Notes under the pieces: generated by a model
Told to the model about the DNA's origin: nothing
Seen by the model: only the letters and a program-made list of their open reading frames with translations
Database searches by the model: none
Shown here: one piece after another, positions 1 to 8,290 of the stretch
Numbering within the stretch: position 1 is the first letter of the stretch
Layout: every line of letters starts with the position of its first letter
Program-made: the position numbers and the translations under genes
Origin: CAVVEQ01 sp963804865
GTDB taxonomy: Bacteria > Chloroflexota > Anaerolineae > Anaerolineales > Anaerolineaceae
Reading direction: 5' to 3'
DNA: 64,000 nt
NCBI GenBank assembly: GCA_963804865.1
Contig: CAWDSH010000001.1
Span: 1,662,213 to 1,726,212 of the forward strand

Positions 1-78
1 ACGATGCTGCTCACCGGGAAACGCTCGATCCGCGAGGTGATCCTGTTCCCGCATTTGAGGGGGAAGGAAGAGGAATAG
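1..78 (+). CDS. lysS: Lysine--tRNA ligase, C-terminal end (partial)
   Basis: The first 25 codons read in frame 1 to a TAG at 76-78. The peptide contains TGKRSIREVILFPHLR, the usual end of class II lysyl-tRNA synthetase (motif 3 region: GxxSIREVIxFP). The enzyme charges tRNA-Lys with lysine in the cytoplasm. Only the C-terminus lies in this window, so start, length and operon are not visible. A strong hairpin terminator follows at 141-171. The short length limits certainty, but the motif is distinctive. Confidence 0.8.
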   Translation, partial: TMLLTGKRSIREVILFPHLRGKEEE

Positions 79-83
79 AAGGA

Positions 84-124
84 GGGCGCAGCGTGCACCT
101 AAAGGTGTGCAAGCGACTGCGCCC
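84..124. repeat. Imperfect hairpin downstream of lysS
   Basis: Outer arms gggcgcag (84-91) and ctgcgccc (117-124) pair perfectly. Inner arms tgcacct (94-100) and aggtgtgca (103-111) pair with one bulge. The right edge continues into cccctac, and the related string tgtaggggcacgg (minus strand) recurs near 24.6 kb. This suggests a dispersed palindromic intergenic element rather than a gene-specific site. Confidence 0.5.
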
Positions 125-140
125 CTACATAAGAATTACA

Positions 141-171
141 AACGGGTGCACATGATGTGCACCCGTTTTTT
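141..171 (+). terminator. Rho-independent terminator of lysS
   Basis: A perfect 12-bp stem (141-152 with 156-167) with a 3-base loop is followed by a T run (166-171). It sits between lysS and the convergent giant DUF11/sortase gene, whose stop is at 174, so it may act in both directions. Confidence 0.9.
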
Positions 172-173
172 GT

Positions 174-1016
174 TTATTCCACCCGGGCGAATTCGGCGCG
201 GACGGCAATGCGCCAGATATACAGCCCGGTCTGCTCGTTGAAGCCCTGGCAGGTGATCAGGGTCAGCCAGGGTTTCTCCTCGTGACGCAGCACCGAAAGA
301 TCCTCAGCGTAGGTGCGGATCACCTCGCGCACCACGTAGACGTATTTCTGCCCGAAGGACTGCACGATGATCACATCGCCCCATTTCAGCTTTTGCAGGT
401 CAACGAAGGGACCGGGATTGCCGTCCGCGTCGTAGACGTGGGCGGTGATGCCGCTGTTGCCGTTCCAGGTGGGATAGGCGGTGCCCGCCAGGTAACCGGC
501 CTGTCCGCGCAGCCAGGTGATATCCCAGCCATCGGTGCCTGCCGGCACACCCACGATGGGGATATCCACACCCAGCGCGGGGATCATCAGGCGGAATTCA
601 TCCATGGAAGCGTAGGATTTTCCATCAGGCTGATCAGGCAGCGCAGTCACCCGCCCGGGGGCAAACCCGGTGGCGGGCAGTGAGGGCGCCTGCACGGCGA
701 TGCTGGCTGCCCCGCCGTAGATATTGACCGGGTCATTGGGATCGTAATAGCGCTCGGTCGAGAAGCGGTTGAAAGGCGATTGCGGCGTCAAGTAATCACC
801 CGGCAGGCTGGACCATTCCACGGCAGCGGTATTGCTGGCGCTGCGCCCCGGGCGCAGGTTGACCGTCGCCTGGAAGGTGATGGTGGCGGATTCGCCGATG
901 GGCAGCACGGCCCAGGTGGCGGTGAGCGTTGGAGCGGCATCGCTCCAGCTGGTCACCGGGTAGCCGGCGAAGGTCATCGAGAGCGGCACGTAGACCAGGG
1001 TGGAAGGGCAGCACAT
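174..1016 (-). CDS. Giant surface protein, piece 9: last DUF11 unit, LPATG motif and sortase domain
   Basis: After a final DUF11 end (ATITFQATVNLRPG) comes a short linker with LPATGFAPG (codons 666-680), then a full sortase domain of about 150 residues. The catalytic triad is visible: His in GITAHVYDADG (codon 438-440), Cys in TLITCQGF (codon 249-251) and Arg in YIWRIAVRAEF. Sortases cut LPXTG between Thr and Gly and link the Thr to an amino group. Here enzyme and substrate-like motif sit in one chain, with no C-terminal membrane segment after the sortase. Whether the motif is cut in cis is inference. Read alone, this ORF looks like a small sortase gene without a signal peptide. Confidence 0.85.
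   Translation of the reverse strand: MCCPSTLVYVPLSMTFAGYPVTSWSDAAPTLTATWAVLPIGESATITFQATVNLRPGRSASNTAAVEWSSLPGDYLTPQSPFNRFSTERYYDPNDPVNIYGGAASIAVQAPSLPATGFAPGRVTALPDQPDGKSYASMDEFRLMIPALGVDIPIVGVPAGTDGWDITWLRGQAGYLAGTAYPTWNGNSGITAHVYDADGNPGPFVDLQKLKWGDVIIVQSFGQKYVYVVREVIRTYAEDLSVLRHEEKPWLTLITCQGFNEQTGLYIWRIAVRAEFARVE
666..680 (-). other. LPATG sorting-type motif directly upstream of the sortase domain
   Basis: These codons encode Leu-Pro-Ala-Thr-Gly followed by Phe-Ala-Pro-Gly. A canonical sorting signal would be followed by a hydrophobic helix and a basic tail at the C-terminus. Here it is followed by a sortase fold, so it is not a standard signal. Confidence 0.7.
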
Positions 1017-1611
1017 CGGTCATGGTCACGTCAAAGGCATCCGAGTTGGTGCCGACGCCATCGTTGGCGATGACCACGGTGAAGGTGACCACCGAGCCGG
1101 GCAGCGCCGTGGTGCGGTCGACGTCCTTGGTGATGGTCAGGGTGGGCTCGAGGATGGTCACCAGTCCGGCTGTCTGCTGCAGCCCGCCGGTATTGCCCGT
1201 CCAGGTCCATAGAGCTGTGTTTTCCAATGCCACGCCGCGCACGTTGCGCGCCGTATCCAGCACGGCAACCACGTAGCGCACGCTGATGGTCTCATCCACC
1301 GCTCCGGTATTCTGCACGGTGCCGAAGTTGAAATCGACAATGCGCGCATCCCCGGCCTGATCGGGATCATTGAGCGGCGAGGGGGTGAAGCTCGTGCTGG
1401 CAAGGTTGGCGATCACCCGGGCAGACCGCGGTACCGGCAGCGTTGTTGTTGAAAGGATGCGCCGGGTCTTCGACGATGCCGGTGCCGGGGGCGGCGGTGA
1501 TGCTTTCGCAATAGACCACCGCCAGCCCGGTATCCATGCTATCCACCAGGTGCAGGTTTTCCAGCTGCCCTGGGGCAATGACGAAGGAAGCCTCGTAGGT
1601 GAGCAGCTCAC
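796..1611 (-). CDS. Giant surface protein, piece 8: DUF11 fragment
   Basis: Only the stretch from about 1416 to 1004 is in the correct frame: VDFNFGTVQNTGAVDETISVRY, then LPGSVVTFTVVIANDGVG and FDVTMTDVLP, a DUF11 half-unit. The first part of the listed ORF and the part after DVLP are shadow sequence. Dropping one base in ggtggaaggg (about 1004) gives DVLPSTLVYVPLSMTFAGYP and joins the sortase-bearing piece. Confidence 0.65.
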   Translation of the reverse strand: MSCSPTRLPSSLPQGSWKTCTWWIAWIPGWRWSIAKASPPPPAPASSKTRRILSTTTLPVPRSARVIANLASTSFTPSPLNDPDQAGDARIVDFNFGTVQNTGAVDETISVRYVVAVLDTARNVRGVALENTALWTWTGNTGGLQQTAGLVTILEPTLTITKDVDRTTALPGSVVTFTVVIANDGVGTNSDAFDVTMTDVLPFHPGLRAALDDLRRLPGDQLERCRSNAHRHLGRAAHRRIRHHHLPGDGQPAPGAQRQQYRCRGMVQPAG

Positions 1612-1660
1612 CGATATACACGTCCCTGCCGAGCGCCGGGTCGTGATGGCTCATCGCCAC
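1367..1660 (-). CDS. Giant surface protein, piece 7: short DUF11 fragment
   Basis: Real coding runs from about 1663 to 1416: GRDVYIGELLTYEASFVIAPG, then LHLVDSMDTGLAVV, again the GExxTY / VxDxLxxGL pattern. The listed C-terminus after NNNAAGTAV is out of frame. Removing one C in cacccgggc (about 1416) continues into RVIANLASTSFTPSPL. It is only meaningful as part of the giant gene. Confidence 0.65.
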   Translation of the reverse strand: MAMSHHDPALGRDVYIGELLTYEASFVIAPGQLENLHLVDSMDTGLAVVYCESITAAPGTGIVEDPAHPFNNNAAGTAVCPGDRQPCQHELHPLAAQ

Positions 1661-3542
1661 CAGGCGTCTTGGTCAGGTCGCGCAGGGCGTCGGTATCGTC
1701 GTCCTCGCTGACCACCGGGACTCCGCCGGTATTCGTGCCATCATCCTCGCTGTGCGCCAGGTTGGTGAAATAGGGCGGATCGCCGGGAACGGGATCCTTG
1801 ACATCCACCTGCAGGCGCACGGTGATGGTGGTACCCACGGGCAGGTCGAAGGTGCCCGCGCCGGATGGCACGCGCAGGGTATCACCGCCGGTGATATCGT
1901 AATCGGGCGCAGGGATACCATCACTGCGGGTGATGGAAAGCACGGCGGGATTCTCCAGCTCGACCGGGATGGTATCGGTGATGAACACGCCGGTGGCATG
2001 CTGGTCACCGTTGTTGGTGAGGACAATATCATAAACAAGGGTGGCACCAGCAGCCGTCTGGGTGATATGGTCGTCCTTGGTGAGCAGCAGGGTCGGGGCA
2101 GCATCCACGGGGGTGAAATCCGCGGCGTCGTTGTTGGTCAGATCGGCTTCGTCGCCGTTGGTGCCGTCATCGTAAATGGTGGCAGCGTTATCGATCTGGG
2201 TGACACCGCTCGCCAGCGGGTTATCCACGATGACCGCGAAAGCGGCCGTACCGCCCGCAGGCGCGGCGCCCAGGGGTCCAATGGAGAGCTGGTAATCGGT
2301 GCAGGCAGGCGGGTTGGTGCAGATCCAGCCCGGGTCGCTGTTGGCAACATCGAAGGTCGAGTTTGCGGGGAGGGTTTCCTCGATGATCACACCCGTCGCA
2401 GGGCGGTTGCCGATATTGGCGTAGGTGAGGGTGTAGATCACCAGCCCGCCGGGGGTGGTGGTGATGCCGCCATCGTCCTTGGCAAGCGTCAGGTCGATCA
2501 CCGAGCCGTTCAGATCAACAGTGGCTTGCACATCCGGCTCATCGCGCTCGTTGGGATCCGCGCCATCCAGGGTGGTCGCTTGCGTGACCGTGGCGGTATT
2601 GGTCAGCACCTCCGCCGGAGCAATGGTCAGCAGGCGGGCGCTGAAGACGAAGCTCAGCGCGGGAGCGCCATGCACCACGGCAACACCTGGCTGGGAAGTG
2701 TAGGTGACCACGGTGTCGGTTCCAATCACGGGTGTTGTCAAAACAAAACCGGGCGGGGTGGAAACCGCGGCGATGGTATCAAAACGGGCGAGCGGCAGCG
2801 GATCCTCGATGACCACGTCGTAGGCATCCGAGGTGCCGGTGTTGGCAACCGTCAGGGTGAAGGTGACGGTTTCACCGGGGGCGATATCGGTGGGCAGCGC
2901 GCTCTTGGTGATGGTCATGCGCGGCTCGACCACGGTGGCATTCACCGGGGCTGCCGGGATCGCCGGCTGGGTGCCGACCTGCAGGCTGGCATTGTTGGTC
3001 AAAACGGTCTGCCCGGGCGGGTTGAGCCCGATATTGCCGGCTTCATCCAGCACCAGGGCATCCACGAGGATGCGGAAACTGTTGTCCGCGGGGTTCTCGT
3101 TGGAAGTGACCGTGATGGGCGCGAAGGTGAAGGTCACGTCACCGCCCGATCCACCTACCGCCGTAACGACCGGCTCGGCGACCGCGCCGCCAAACCCGGC
3201 GGTATCCAGCACGGAAACACGCGGGACGTACTGCAATCCGACTGGGAGGTTATCGGTGACCACCAGCCCGGTGGTGGTGCCCTCGGGTAGGGTGATGGTC
3301 AAGGTGTAGGTGATCACCTCGCCGATGGTCACGTCGGAGAGCAGGGTGTGCCCGGCGGAGGTGGCGGTGAGCGCCTTGCTGAAGGCGGGATCACCGATAT
3401 CGAAATCGATGGCAGCCTGGGCGGCGTAATCGTTCACGCCCGCCGGAGCCATCCCGTTCGCCAGCGACCACGCCGGTGCGGGAAGTCCAGGTTGCATCGG
3501 CGGTGTTGGTGATGGTCTGCCCAGGTTCCACGCTATCCGCAA
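1608..3542 (-). CDS. Giant surface protein, piece 6: DUF11 modules
   Basis: Homology starts at GVNDYAAQAAIDFD (about 3437). It has the fifth module with GEVITYTLTITLPEGTTTG near 3284, then several DUF11 units (TLTVANTGTSDAYDV, YTLTYANIGNRPATGV, YDIVLTNNGDQHATGV). The last two units resemble classical short DUF11 repeats more than the 1-kb module. It runs out of frame at CAGGCGT (1661-1667): with one G removed, coding AAG ACG CTG GTG continues as LTKTLVAMSHHD. Confidence 0.75.
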   Translation of the reverse strand: MRIAWNLGRPSPTPPMQPGLPAPAWSLANGMAPAGVNDYAAQAAIDFDIGDPAFSKALTATSAGHTLLSDVTIGEVITYTLTITLPEGTTTGLVVTDNLPVGLQYVPRVSVLDTAGFGGAVAEPVVTAVGGSGGDVTFTFAPITVTSNENPADNSFRILVDALVLDEAGNIGLNPPGQTVLTNNASLQVGTQPAIPAAPVNATVVEPRMTITKSALPTDIAPGETVTFTLTVANTGTSDAYDVVIEDPLPLARFDTIAAVSTPPGFVLTTPVIGTDTVVTYTSQPGVAVVHGAPALSFVFSARLLTIAPAEVLTNTATVTQATTLDGADPNERDEPDVQATVDLNGSVIDLTLAKDDGGITTTPGGLVIYTLTYANIGNRPATGVIIEETLPANSTFDVANSDPGWICTNPPACTDYQLSIGPLGAAPAGGTAAFAVIVDNPLASGVTQIDNAATIYDDGTNGDEADLTNNDAADFTPVDAAPTLLLTKDDHITQTAAGATLVYDIVLTNNGDQHATGVFITDTIPVELENPAVLSITRSDGIPAPDYDITGGDTLRVPSGAGTFDLPVGTTITVRLQVDVKDPVPGDPPYFTNLAHSEDDGTNTGGVPVVSEDDDTDALRDLTKTPGGDEPSRPGARQGRVYR

Positions 3543-5664
3543 TGACTGCCTGGAAGGTGATCACCAGCGGATTGGCGATCAGATACGTGTCCGGGAAGCT
3601 GGCAATGGTCAGGTCAACGGTATTGCCGGCGGAATTATTGGTGCAGAGCGCCGGGGCGCAGCTCACGCTGGCCAGGGTGAGAGCCAGATCGGCAGGGAGG
3701 ATATCGGTGAAATGCACGTCCAGGGCGGGCATGGCGGTGGAAGCAAGATGGTAGAGCTGCACCTGGTAGGTGACGGTATCGCCCGCATCGTTGGAGGGAT
3801 TGGCAGGCAGGATCGAAAGGATCGATTTCGCCATGCCGAGCTCCGGCTCCACCACGGTGATGGGCAGCGGGTTGCTGGCGATGGGCGCTGCCAGTCCCTG
3901 GTAATTCAGGCTGGCGTTGTTGGTGCGCACCTGCCCCTGCTGGTTTTCGACCAGGTTCATCACCCGCGCGCGCACCAGCACCAGGAAGCTGTTGTTGGTG
4001 ATGTCGTTATCGCCATCCACGATCACGCTGGCAAAATCAAGGGTGGCTGTCCCACCGCCGTTGGGATTGGCGGGCGGTGCAGTAATGACCGGCGCGGGCA
4101 GGCGTGCCGGCAAAATTGAAGGCCAGCAAACCGTAACTGGCTGCCGCCTGGGTGACCACGCTGGCATCCACGTATTCCATGTAGGTGGGCAGCGCGTCCG
4201 CCACGGAGACGTTGTTGATGGTGCCTTCCGGCAGGCGTGACCACCATGACCGTAGGTGGCGATCTCGCCGATGGAAAGCTCGTCGCCGGAGGTGGCGGCT
4301 TCATCCGTGGTCGCCAGGGCTTTCTGGAAGAGCGACCCACCGGTGGTGAAGGTATCCGAACCGGCGTTGCGGTAATCGTTGAGGCAGGCGGGCGGCAGGC
4401 CGGGCTGCCAGAGGCAGGCAGGCGCGGTCTCGCCATCGCGCTCGTATACTGACACTCCATCAAGCGAGGAATACCAGGCGGTGCCGGTGTTGGTGATATC
4501 CTGCCCGGGCGCTACGCCCAGGTCGATGGTGGCCTGGAATTCGATGGTCAGGGTCGCGCCCAGCGGCATATCGAAGGTGCCAGCGCCGGAAGGAACGCGC
4601 AGGGTGGTGCCCCCCAACCCGTCAAAGGTGACTGGCGGAGGATATGCGCCAAAACCGGAAGGCGTGAGCGTCACGTTCTGGATGTTGACCAGCCCGGAGG
4701 GCAGCACGTCTTCGAAATGCATGTCGTAGGCATTCAGATGGGAGTTGGCATCGTGCGAGAGCACCACCTGGTAGGTGACCACGCCGCCGGCATCCGGGGG
4801 GACGGGCGGCACGGTGATGTTCTTATCCACCGCGATGAGCGGCTCGATCACGTTGACCCGCACGGGGGCATCGGTGATGGTGGCAGGCGCGCCGTTGCGC
4901 GTATAAGTGAGCGAGCCGGTATTATCCAGGGGCGTGCCGTCCTGGTTGGCGATCTCATTTACCACACGGGCGCGCAGGGTGATGGTAAAGCTGTTGTTGG
5001 TGGTGACGTTATCATCCACAACGGTTGTGTCGCCAAAGTTATAAATAACGTTATCGCCGCTGCCGCCGGGCGCGGTGATGACCGGAACAGGCAGCGTGCC
5101 GTTGAAAGTGGATGTATCAATGACTGATGAAGCTGGGACGTAAACAAGCCCGGCGGGGAGATCGTCGGTGACCACCAGGTCTTCGGTCACGCCTTCCGGC
5201 AGGGTGACTACCAGGTTGTAAGTAACCTCTTCGCCGATCGTGTAAGTGAGCGGCGCGGGGGTTAGCTTGTCGATGGCGGGAATGGCCAGGTTGAGCGTAG
5301 CACTGGCGGTATCGAGGTAGTCATTCAAGCCGCCCACCGCACCGGTGCCATCCCGTTCGCCAAATGCATTGCCGCTGCCTCCCGGAGTGCTCTCGCCGGT
5401 CGGGTTGACCGCGGTGCCGATGCCCGGCAGACTGGAATAGACCACCCGCGCGGTGTTGGTGATGGTCTGCCCGGCGGGCACGTTATTGACCACCGTGGCA
5501 TTGACGGTGATGGTGCAGGAAACCCCCGGTGCCATGACCGGGATGGTGATATCAATGACGTTGCCCACGGTATTATCGATGTAGGTCGAGCCATCCGACA
5601 TGACCACGGTCACGCCGGTGACCGTGAAATAAGCAACGGGGATGGAATTATCGGTAAAGCGCAC
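3391..5664 (-). CDS. Giant surface protein, piece 5: two DUF11 modules with an internal triple frameshift
   Basis: This piece carries modules three (LPEGVTEDLVVTDDLPAGL near 5196) and four (near 4227). Between about 4247 and 4101 the listed translation is nonsense. Removing one base at each of three places (tacGgtc, acgCctg, acgCctg on the coding strand) restores ATYVVMVTLPEGT and GTLPAPVITAP, matching the sister modules. Three insertions cancel, so the ORF stays open on both sides. Repeated phrases NDY, TLPVPVITAPGGSG and GTFDMPLG show the tandem origin. The out-of-frame tail begins near 3440. Confidence 0.75.
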   Translation of the reverse strand: MRFTDNSIPVAYFTVTGVTVVMSDGSTYIDNTVGNVIDITIPVMAPGVSCTITVNATVVNNVPAGQTITNTARVVYSSLPGIGTAVNPTGESTPGGSGNAFGERDGTGAVGGLNDYLDTASATLNLAIPAIDKLTPAPLTYTIGEEVTYNLVVTLPEGVTEDLVVTDDLPAGLVYVPASSVIDTSTFNGTLPVPVITAPGGSGDNVIYNFGDTTVVDDNVTTNNSFTITLRARVVNEIANQDGTPLDNTGSLTYTRNGAPATITDAPVRVNVIEPLIAVDKNITVPPVPPDAGGVVTYQVVLSHDANSHLNAYDMHFEDVLPSGLVNIQNVTLTPSGFGAYPPPVTFDGLGGTTLRVPSGAGTFDMPLGATLTIEFQATIDLGVAPGQDITNTGTAWYSSLDGVSVYERDGETAPACLWQPGLPPACLNDYRNAGSDTFTTGGSLFQKALATTDEAATSGDELSIGEIATYGHGGHACRKAPSTTSPWRTRCPPTWNTWMPAWSPRRQPVTVCWPSILPARLPAPVITAPPANPNGGGTATLDFASVIVDGDNDITNNSFLVLVRARVMNLVENQQGQVRTNNASLNYQGLAAPIASNPLPITVVEPELGMAKSILSILPANPSNDAGDTVTYQVQLYHLASTAMPALDVHFTDILPADLALTLASVSCAPALCTNNSAGNTVDLTIASFPDTYLIANPLVITFQAVIADSVEPGQTITNTADATWTSRTGVVAGERDGSGGRERLRRPGCHRFRYR

Positions 5665-6500
5665 GTCGAAAGCGGAAACGGTGGCAGCGCTGCAGCCACA
5701 TTGGAGAAGGTAAACATGTAGCTGACGTTGTCGCCCGCGTCCGGTGCGCCGGCTGGCGGGGTTTTTGCCAGGTTGCTGATCACCGGCTCGGCAATGGTCA
5801 CCGGGATGTTGCCCGATGTCAGCGTGGTGTTGGTATCGATATTCAGGTTGAAGTTGTTGTTGCGCGTGGTTGCCGATAAAGCCCCGTTGGCGTTGTTAAA
5901 CTGCTGGTTGCCGGCGATATTATCCACCAGGGCGTTGAATTCGATGACGATGTACTCCGAATTGGCATCCGAATCGGCGTTGGTGATATCGCCGAGATTG
6001 AAAATGATATCGGCGTCATCCCCGCAGCCCACAGGGCTGCAGCTGATCTGGGCGGGTGGGATGGAATAAGCCGGTACAATGCTGGCGATGTTGCCCTCGT
6101 TGCCCACTTGCTGTCCGAAGCCCGGGAACGAACTGGAGGAAACCCCCACCCCATCCCCCACCAGGGCGATCATGGCAGTGGTATTGTTGTTCAGGAAACT
6201 CAAACCGGTGGGCAGCACGTCTCTGATGCGCGTGTTGACCGAGGTACCTTCGGGGATGCGCACCACCAGGCGGTAGCGGGCGATCTCGCCGATGGCAACC
6301 GCGTTGGCAGCCGTGTGTGTTTCGGAAGTTGTGACCAGGGATTTGGTCAATGCCGGGGCGTTGTGGGTGAAGACCGCCGATCCGGGATCGGTGTAATTAT
6401 CCAGGGCGTTCCCGATGATGCCGATGCGCTCGACCGAATTCGCGCTGTAGCTGGAGCGCGGAACGGAGCGGTAATCGCCATCCAGGCTGGTCCAGAGCAT
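5610..6500 (-). CDS. Giant surface protein, piece 4: DUF11 module
   Basis: The open frame actually extends upstream to about 6662, since the listed start is just the first internal Met. It has GEIARYRLVVRIPEGTSVN near 6250, followed by VLPTGLSFLNNNT and AGDNVSYMFTFSN, the second of five modules. Near 5689 the frame jumps by -1 (or +2) into AATVSAFDVRFTD. This is one of only two breaks in the window that are not +1, so a real deletion or a two-base insertion are both possible. Confidence 0.7.
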   Translation of the reverse strand: MLWTSLDGDYRSVPRSSYSANSVERIGIIGNALDNYTDPGSAVFTHNAPALTKSLVTTSETHTAANAVAIGEIARYRLVVRIPEGTSVNTRIRDVLPTGLSFLNNNTTAMIALVGDGVGVSSSSFPGFGQQVGNEGNIASIVPAYSIPPAQISCSPVGCGDDADIIFNLGDITNADSDANSEYIVIEFNALVDNIAGNQQFNNANGALSATTRNNNFNLNIDTNTTLTSGNIPVTIAEPVISNLAKTPPAGAPDAGDNVSYMFTFSNVAAALPPFPLSTCALPIIPSPLLISRSPA

Positions 6501-6648
6501 GTACGCCGTGTTGGTGTAGGTGCGGCCGGGGATGGAAAGCGGCGAGACCGTGCCGGCAATGGTGATGGTGATCGTCCTGCCAGCTTCGCTGCCCAGGAAA
6601 TCGAAGGTGAAACCGGGGACGGTACGCAGTGTCCAGCCGTTGGTGTTA

Positions 6649-7188
6649 TCACCAATGATCTGCGAAATTCGCTGCGTCCAGAATCCCCGCCGAATCGACC
6701 ACTGAAAAAGGTGGAGCAGGTTCGGGAAGGATGATGAAGCTGGTGGTGGGCACGCCGGCGATGGTGATGCGCGGCAGCGCGTCCGTGACGGTCACGTCAA
6801 AGGCATCCACCGTGTTGCCCGCCAGGCGGCGCAGGGTGATGGTGTAGGTGATGGGATCGCCGGCATCGCCGTTGACCGGCGCGATGGCTTTGATCGGATC
6901 CAGGCGCGGCTCGATGACGGTCACATTGGGCGCGGAAACCGCCGGCAGCGCCTGCCCCAGCCAGCTGAATATGGCGGAATTATTCAACTGGGTGTTGGTG
7001 ACGTTACCCGCCACGTTCAGTACCACGGCCTGGTACTCGATGACGATCGTTTCAGGCGTGGCATTCACCCGGTTGGCGTTGGTGATGGTACCCAGGTTGT
7101 AAGTAACCACCTGCCCACCAGCCCCAACGGTCGGATTGACAGGATCGTTGCAGGCATCCGCGAACCCGCCGGGCAGGGTGGTACTCAA
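6649..7188 (-). CDS. Giant surface protein, piece 3: DUF11 module
   Basis: Contains GGQVVTYNLGTITNANR, then a DUF11 unit with GDPITYTITLRRLAGNTVDAF and VTDALPRITI, the alternation seen throughout the gene. It ends out of frame at an early stop near 6649. Dropping one base in aatttcgcag (about 6665) continues into QIIGDNTNGWTLRT of the next piece. No start signal of its own is present, so this is an internal fragment. Confidence 0.7.
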   Translation of the reverse strand: MSTTLPGGFADACNDPVNPTVGAGGQVVTYNLGTITNANRVNATPETIVIEYQAVVLNVAGNVTNTQLNNSAIFSWLGQALPAVSAPNVTVIEPRLDPIKAIAPVNGDAGDPITYTITLRRLAGNTVDAFDVTVTDALPRITIAGVPTTSFIILPEPAPPFSVVDSAGILDAANFADHW

Positions 7189-8290
7189 CCCGGCAGAGGA
7201 CCGTGATGCTCTGGCATTGGACGAAAGCCAGCCCGGCGTCCAGGGTATCGGTCAGGACCGCGTTGCTGGTTACGCCCTCCGGGATGGTCAGGGTGACGCG
7301 ATAATCCACCAGCTCACCGATGACCACCTGGGGATCGGTGTTGTTGACATGGTCGATCTCGCTGCCCACCAATTCCTTGAGCGCGGCGGGTGTGGCAATG
7401 GTCACGGTCGCGGGATCGGTCAGGTCGGTGACGGTGTGATCGTCGCCGCCGTTGGTGCCCGCGTAGTTGAACAGGGTGGCGGTATTGGTCAGCACTTGCA
7501 GGGGCTCGTCGGTCGCATCCAGGGTGACCAGGTAGGAGATGATGGCGATGTTATGCCCGTCGGTCGGGTCAAACGCATCGATGGCACCCAGGTCTGGGGA
7601 AGGCGTGGGACCCGGATCGACCAGCTCGATGCCGGAGCCAAAGAGACCACCGCCAAGATCAATAGTATTGATCGTCAATCCTGCGCCATCCGTGACGCAC
7701 AGGCTGCCCGGCACGAAGGTCATGCCCAACGGCAGGTTATCCTGCACGCGGACATCGAAGGCGCCGTTCAAACCGGAGCCGGTGTTCTCGATCACGATGG
7801 CCAGCGCAACGGTATCCCCGGCATCCACGGCGGAGAGGTTGCTATCCAGGGAAGCACCCAGGTTGGTTGAATTCACCGTCCCAGACATGCGCGTTGCACA
7901 GGCACCGGTGGTAAACGTCACGCCAGCGGGCACGGGTGGAGCGGGGGCGAATACGCCAGCCGGGTTGTTGGTGGCAACCACGCCCTTGCGCATCGCCAGA
8001 ACCGGCTCGGTCAGCTGGATCTGGATGATGGCATCCGCGTCCGATTGCCCGCTGTTGGTGGAGCCTTCATGCGCGCGCGCCTGGTTGGTCAGGTAGAGGC
8101 CATCCGCGAAGGGATCGGATCGCACGGTCACCGAGAAAAGCAGGTCAACCACCTGTCCCAGGTTGGCAGGGTCATCAAAATCGCCGTAATAGACCGTGAG
8201 GCTGTTCTGCGACCCATCCGTGGTCAAGCGTGGGATCAAAGGGGGTGGCGGATGCCTGGATATAGTTGTAAAAGCTGTCCGCAGGACCAA
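7052..8290 (-). CDS. Giant surface protein, piece 2: DUF11 module
   Basis: In-frame homology runs from about 8233 to about 7199. It contains a typical DUF11 half-unit (AGDTVALAIVIENTGSGLNGAF, then VQDNLPLGMTF) and the first of five recurring blocks with GELVDYRVTLTIPEGV near 7280. Both ends of the listed ORF are out-of-frame tails. The C-terminal shift lies at AGAGGAC near 7199, where removing one base gives ITVSAGLSTTLPGG. The apparent start codon is internal and not real. Confidence 0.75.
   Translation of the reverse strand: MVLRTAFTTISRHPPPPLIPRLTTDGSQNSLTVYYGDFDDPANLGQVVDLLFSVTVRSDPFADGLYLTNQARAHEGSTNSGQSDADAIIQIQLTEPVLAMRKGVVATNNPAGVFAPAPPVPAGVTFTTGACATRMSGTVNSTNLGASLDSNLSAVDAGDTVALAIVIENTGSGLNGAFDVRVQDNLPLGMTFVPGSLCVTDGAGLTINTIDLGGGLFGSGIELVDPGPTPSPDLGAIDAFDPTDGHNIAIISYLVTLDATDEPLQVLTNTATLFNYAGTNGGDDHTVTDLTDPATVTIATPAALKELVGSEIDHVNNTDPQVVIGELVDYRVTLTIPEGVTSNAVLTDTLDAGLAFVQCQSITVLCRVEYHPARRVRGCLQRSCQSDRWGWWAGGYLQPGYHHQRQPGECHA

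Noticed and set aside
174..1016. A free-standing small sortase gene
   Set aside because: The ORF has no signal peptide or membrane helix, its Met is internal to a DUF11 unit, and correcting one base near 1004 joins it to the preceding frame.
1752..3290. A 512-codon open frame on the plus strand
   Set aside because: It is antisense to the DUF11 modules, rich in Gly/Arg/His/Asp of the kind produced by opposite-strand reading of GC-rich beta proteins, and shows no family motif or SD. The same applies to other long antisense frames, for example 36037-36969 and 53093-53881.
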